Origin: Didymodactylos carnosus | Taxonomy: Eukaryota; Rotifera; Eurotatoria; Philodinida; Philodinidae | DNA: 30,032 nt | Assembly: GCA_905250885.1 (NCBI GenBank) | Contig: CAJNOQ010001596.1 | Span: 1 to 30,032 of the forward strand | Direction: 5' to 3' | Part shown: positions 25,601-30,032 of the stretch, piece after piece | Position numbering within the stretch: position 1 is the stretch's first letter | How the letters are laid out: each line of letters opens with the position of its first letter | Notes under the pieces: generated by a model | Databases searched by the model: none | Seen by the model: the letters and a program-made list of their open reading frames with translations, nothing else | Told to the model about the DNA's origin: nothing | Translations under genes and position numbers: made by a program

Positions 25601-28600
25601 TAATATAGAGCTACAAGCGGTCACACGATCAGAAAACGCATTAACAATTGACGGTATTTTAATACAGCGATTGTTATACATTTCTTAAAATTGAGGTACT
25701 TCTGATAATACATAGATCGTACAACAGATAAAATCGAAAGTTCTGTTGATCGTAGAAAAATTTATTCGGAACGTCGACACAATGATAATGAATATCAGAA
25801 GGAACAACAAGCAATAAAAAGTAAAGAGAAATATAACACTAAATTTTGAGTTATAATTTGGCTTCTGTTTTTCTTAGATGATGATAGAAGTTGTGATGCA
25901 CAGTCAAATATGGTGCAAAATAAAGGTAAAGCGTTATTCTTAGAAATGAATAATGGCAATATATATTGTCGCAAAATTTATAGTTTAATTATTCAGACAA
26001 TATACAGTAGACATGCCCCAGTTTCAATCTCAGGCTTGGAGGATTGGTACCAATCCCCCTCATCTCCAGTTAGGCTTGGTACCGGTCGGACTGGTCGACC
26101 AGTTAGGCTTGGTCGAATGTAGTAGGCAAAAGCGTCACTGTACAACCGTAGATGTGACCGTCATTGCACCATACGCTTAGAGTAATTTTTTCGTGCTTCT
26201 TTTTTATTTCAAAAAGATCACTCTCTCAAAAGTTTGTTCTTATTTTTCTGTTGACGAGATTTATTTTAGTCAACTAGCCGTAGTTTCAAAATTATTTAAT
26301 TAATAGACCAACTTCACTTCCACCATCGCCTATGAAAAATTTCTTGGATTATATTACTCGATACTTGAAAATGAAAGTAAAAATGTATAGAAAAGTCATT
26401 TTTTATTTGCAAAGAATTTTGCTGACTGCTGTATTTGCACTCAAAGATTTTATATGTGACGTAGTTATATAAAACTAAGTCTTGCATTTCGTATATTTTT
26501 TGAAACCTAAGCCTAACTGGTAACAAGCTCAATTAGTACCAATCTTGACTGGAGATTGGGGGGACTGGTACCAAGCCTAACTAGTAACAAGCCCAACTGG
26601 TACCAATCCTACCAATTCTCAGTCGGATTGGACTAGTGCATGCCTACTATACAGCATTTTTCCTCCACTATATGTTTTTCCTTCAAAAATTCTAACTTCT
26701 CTATTTTTCTTATCTTTAATTCTTTGGTTTTTTGTGCATGTTTTAGGATTATTTGCTAATAAATCGTCAGTATCCTTATTTATTAATCAAGATGATTTGA
26801 GAATTATATCTGATATTCTCATTTCATGTTTAGAAACGATTATCAGTGAGAATAAAACAACTACAGGTAATAAAATTAAGATAGAATACTAAATTCTAGG
26901 GATAGTAACCAATGGATTACCTAATGAATGAGAGAGTAAGGAGTTATTCGTCGAGAAATCTATAATCTGGAAGAAAGTAAGACTATAGTTTTTTCATGAA
27001 TACAAGTAAAAAGCTTTTTACTTTGTTTTTCTGATGAATATTTGTATTCTATTTTTCGCGTCATAATTAAAATGAACTGCATTTGTTTGATTTTTTAGAA
27101 TCGTTAGCGGATCAAAATCAAATATCATCAACCACAGCACGAGAAAATATCATAAATTTGCACGAAGAATTATCGTTACTATCTAGTGAAAACATCATCA
27201 ATAGTATCACCAATTCTGAAAATTTAACAGGTATTAATAAGCATGCACAGGTTATAACCGACTTTTTTTGTAAAAACATTTTCTCAGCGAAAATTGATTC
27301 TCTAAACTTTTTCTAACAACTGGATATGAGAGCGTTCTTCGTCTTGATCCAGTAGTTATGAAAAAAAGATTTCGTAAAAATCCCATGCTCGATTATAACC
27401 GATTTAGGCCTCTTCGTCGAAAAGCAATTGCGGCAGATATAAAAAACATGAAGGGCTTCCGCCATTGCTCATCTTGTAAGAAAATGTTTGCTCTACAAAA
27501 CTCAGTTGTTAGAAAAATTTTAAAATGCATACTTTTCATGCAGTCCGTTTCAGAACAGAAGGTGAAATTTATCGGTTATAACCGGTGCATGCCTAAATAT
27601 TAACAAATTTGATAAGAAATTAAATTGAAGAAGTTTTATATTCTGTTGAATGTGAAATGCACTGAGATAGTTTTTTGCAGTTGGTCTTGATCCTAGTTAA
27701 TAAGAATTCGTTCTAGAAGTACAGACTACATTATGTGATCGAACATCATTGCAAAATGGTAACAAATCTCGCCCAGAATCATTGCCAATTGAAACGTATA
27801 TAGGTGAATTAGTAATTGAAAGATCGATTGAAGCGTATACGATTCTTTTTTATCTCGAATTTTATTAGAAGAAGTTCAATCAATGACGCATCAAGTTAAA
27901 TCATTAAAATCAACATCCAGGACTTTAAATGACACTCAAAGTATGTGCGCAAAGTAGTAATTGTCTTAATGCTGAATAAAAGAATGTTTGTTAACGAAAT
28001 TGGCAGTCTTTATATTCATTATTCCTTGTTATTCTGTTTAGGAATGGTTCCAGAATCGAGTAGCCAGCAACAGCCAGTATTACGCCCAAATGATTTATTA
28101 CCACCTTTGTTGAATGAAGAAAGTACAGACAAAACGCATTCTTCTCTTTCCTCTGAATATGTATGTTTGACAATTAAACATTATGAGCCTTTTTACGCGA
28201 TTATAATATGTGGATGTCTTGAACTGCCTGTCATATTCTGTGTTCTTTCAGTCGATACCATCTTACCATCGTTTTCATCGGCAAACAGTTCTGTTTCATG
28301 GTGTATCACTCACGAGTTATGATGTTAGTTTGAAATACGGAACTGGTCGAAATCAATCATTTTCTATTCAAGAACTGATCGATCAATTTTTTCCAGAGGA
28401 ACAAAAAAATATTGGACGATTTTCTCGAATATGTAGAAATCTTGGAATTCAACGTTATCGACCCGATTTCGAATTGAAATCTCAATTAACCCCAGAAGAA
28501 GAACAGTTAAAATTAATTATCGCAAGTGATTTGGAACCACATTGGAACGAAATTAAACGAAGAATGATGCCGACAGGCACAGCAGGTAAGACGCAGAAGT

Positions 28601-30032
28601 AACATTTTACCGTTATAATGTGCGTGACTTTGACAAGTGACAAGTAATTTTTTTGGCGAAAAGTTTTAAGGGATGAAACCTCCCCCTAAACATACCCTCA
28701 AACTTGGCCACTTGGTAGAAAGCATCTTCAATCGTATCCCTGTGGAATACCACAAAATTTGGTCAAGTATTGACGGTATTATTAATTAATTAAGTTTAAA
28801 TTCCAATTAAAATTTGAATTGCTAGTCCCCGTTTTGGAAAGCTTGTAGTTTGATAAAAAATAATCGTAGAAGCGTCGTTCTTGCATAGTTTGAGAGCCAA
28901 GAATCTATGGTTGTAGTTTCATTAAAAAAATTTTAGAATTAGTTTTTCAAGATATTAGATAATAATTAATAATTAATAATTAATGCTAATTAGCGGCACT
29001 CTGGTGCCTTACACGTTTATTCGTAAGTTACTGATTTCTTGGGGATCGTGAAGAAATATACCGTTTCATAGAGATTTTCAAGCACGACAAAACCCTGTAC
29101 ACGTCGTTGCACGTTTATGTAACAGACGAGTTTTTCAGAATTTGTTGAAAAACCGGTTTACCAGAGAATCTCTGGAAAATCCAGCCATAACTCTGAAACT
29201 CGTAGCATAAAGAAATTGATTTTTTTCATGAATAAATAGCTCAAAGTGTTGACCTATAGAACGGGTGTCAGACGAGACGTTGGATTTCAGTGGTTCACGT
29301 GTGGTATCGGATTTCTTTCGAGCTTCAGGACTGCTACTCGGTGACTTGCGGTGATTGAAATCGCATGAAACATACGCAGTCAGCCACACTGAATCTAGTG
29401 ACAATGCTCGTTTTTGCAAAAGAATCCCAGAACAGAGGTTTATGCCGCGAGTATGTAACAAATGATGTGTTACTATTACTTAGAGGCAGCAACAGTGCAC
29501 AGTTTTCTTTCGTGAGAGACGAATTAACCCTTCACTATAAAAATAACGATGTTTTGTTCTATATTAAGATGGTGATGATGATGATGTACTAGAAATTGGA
29601 TATGTTCCACCACAAATTCTGTCAGCAATCCAGACAATGTCACCATTTTCAATTTCGAATATTCAAGATGAGTCACAGACATTTTCATCTTTGATTTCAA
29701 TTTCACCTATGACTACTACTACTGAGCTGAGTCACATGGATTCGAATCATACAACAACAGAGAAAACTGAGAATAATGCAAAAGAACAAACATCACGACG
29801 ACAGAACATTCCGTCACCAAAACTGAGATTAAAACGAAATCGAGTTGGTACATCATTATCTACTGATAATCCGATTCCAAATGCATCAGTATCAAACCAA
29901 AATAGAAATCAAACATTAGCTAAAAGGTAAAATTGTCCGCTTGTCAATTACATTGCTGACAAATTTTTGCATTTATTTTAGAAACAAAAACAGTATCAAG
30001 AAACAGCAACGTAAAAAGTCGTCAATAATAAC
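22609..30032 (+). CDS. Large protein of unknown family, at least 21 exons, continues past the window
   Basis: Exons: 22609-22907 (acceptor at 22588), 22961-23263, 23412-23659, 23734-23853, 24031-24120, 24635-24769, 24839-24898, 25079-25177, 25240-25293, 25391-25507, 25567-25653, 25716-25820, 25878-25925, 26747-26866, 27099-27230, 27717-27803, 27869-27940, 28042-28160, 28252-28585, 29569-29926, 29982 onward; at least 1012 residues, in phase throughout. Residues 1-82 are Pro/Ser-rich. About 84-200 look folded (FTWIKIREKHTPVLF, YASIRILLLNNLF, MTFYEAKLFNLINVKH). About 201-765 are low-complexity Ser/Thr/Asn/Glu-rich, with poly-Thr near 280. About 770-872 look folded again (GRNQSFSIQELIDQFFPEE, RFSRICRNLGIQRYRPDF). 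A GDDDD tract, then basic clusters (KLRLKRNR, KKQQRKK) follow, suggesting a nuclear protein by inference. I do not recognise the family and assign no function. The intron after exon 10 uses a GC donor. MITEs lie in introns 13 and 15. The start ATG follows an acceptor by 20 bases. Confidence 0.75.
24121..24634 (+). other. Long intron 5 of the unrecognised gene
   Basis: This 514-base intron runs from GTACAA to TTTTTTTAG. It contains AT-rich unique-looking sequence. No inverted termini, repeats or exon-like frames with splice borders were found. Confidence 0.6.
26008..26646. mobile_element. hAT-like MITE in intron 13, with 8-bp target duplication
   Basis: The left end TAGACATGCCCCAGT matches the inverted right end TAGGCATGCACTAGT. 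The flanking octamers ATATACAG (26000-26007) and CTATACAG (26647-26654) agree at 7 of 8 positions and fit the hAT target pattern nTnnnnAn. Subterminal arrays of AAGCCTAACTGGTACC-type motifs lie in inverted orientation at both ends (about 26030-26120 and 26505-26620). The 639-bp body has no transposase frame. The element makes up most of an 821-base intron, so it explains that intron's size. Confidence 0.82.
27238..27595. mobile_element. hAT-like MITE in intron 15
   Basis: TAAGCATGCACAGGTTATAAC at the left end matches TAGGCATGCACCGGTTATAAC inverted from the right end; the match runs about 24 bases with two differences. The flanking octamers GGTATTAA and AATATTAA share six of eight bases. The insertion begins only seven bases inside the intron, so the left octamer overlaps the splice donor. 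A third copy of the GATTATAACCGATTT motif lies inside at about 27391. The 358-bp body has no transposase. The termini resemble those of the element in intron 13. Confidence 0.78.
28586..29568 (+). other. Longest intron (19) of the unrecognised gene
   Basis: This 983-base intron runs from GTAAGA to ATATTAAG. It holds an AATTAAT simple repeat at about 28961-28984 and a small palindrome GGCACTCTGGTGCC at about 28996. The right half is less AT-rich and has open frames on both strands without similarity that I recognise. An old repeat insertion is likely, but its termini were not found. Confidence 0.55.

Noticed and set aside
27358..27603. Basic 81-codon frame with a CSSCKKMF motif resembling a zinc-binding pair
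   Set aside because: It lies wholly inside the MITE in intron 15, has only one cysteine pair, and ends by running out through the terminal repeat.
29135..29461. 108-codon minus-strand frame in intron 19
   Set aside because: It has no splice partners and no similarity; the region is a long intron on the other strand, probably old repeat DNA.

Overview
The window looks like nuclear DNA of a small invertebrate. It is strongly AT-rich and has long T/A homopolymer tracts. Its genes are cut into many short exons by introns mostly 50-80 bases long, with GT-AG borders and a T-rich acceptor. The conserved genes are animal genes (CMIP, PCCA). My best guess is a rotifer, perhaps bdelloid, from the compact introns and AT-rich coding style. 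That is inference; another AT-rich invertebrate is possible.

All four genes are on the + strand. 1-6120: gene-free AT-rich DNA with simple repeats. 6121-9751: a 19-exon orthologue of C-Maf-inducing protein (PH-like N-terminus, leucine-rich C-terminus). 9752-13842: 3' flank with polyadenylation signals, then repeat-derived DNA including a roughly 440-bp element with terminal inverted repeats and two hairpins. 13843-15105: the 3' part of a gene for a helix-rich protein that carries a good match to the PKA RII-binding (AKAP) helix and a PDZ-ligand-like C-terminus. 15407-19218: a complete 20-exon propionyl-CoA carboxylase alpha chain, with a hAT-like miniature element in intron 9. 19219-22588: intergenic DNA with a large near-perfect inverted repeat (arms about 293 bp). 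22609 to beyond the window end: a large gene of at least 21 exons that I do not recognise. It has two fold-like regions separated by a low-complexity linker built from 14 consecutive symmetric phase 1-1 exons, and two more hAT-like miniature elements sit in its introns.

The exon models were built by hand, requiring GT/GC donors, AG acceptors and continuous reading phase across every junction. For CMIP and PCCA the resulting proteins (688 and 718 residues) agree with the known families from end to end. The four genes show no shared pathway. PCCA is a mitochondrial catabolic enzyme and CMIP a signalling adaptor. The AKAP-like protein would be a scaffold, and the last gene has basic and acidic tracts that suggest a nuclear protein. 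Acceptors lying at or just before start codons (15406, 22588, possibly 6003) suggest either 5'-UTR introns or spliced-leader trans-splicing.
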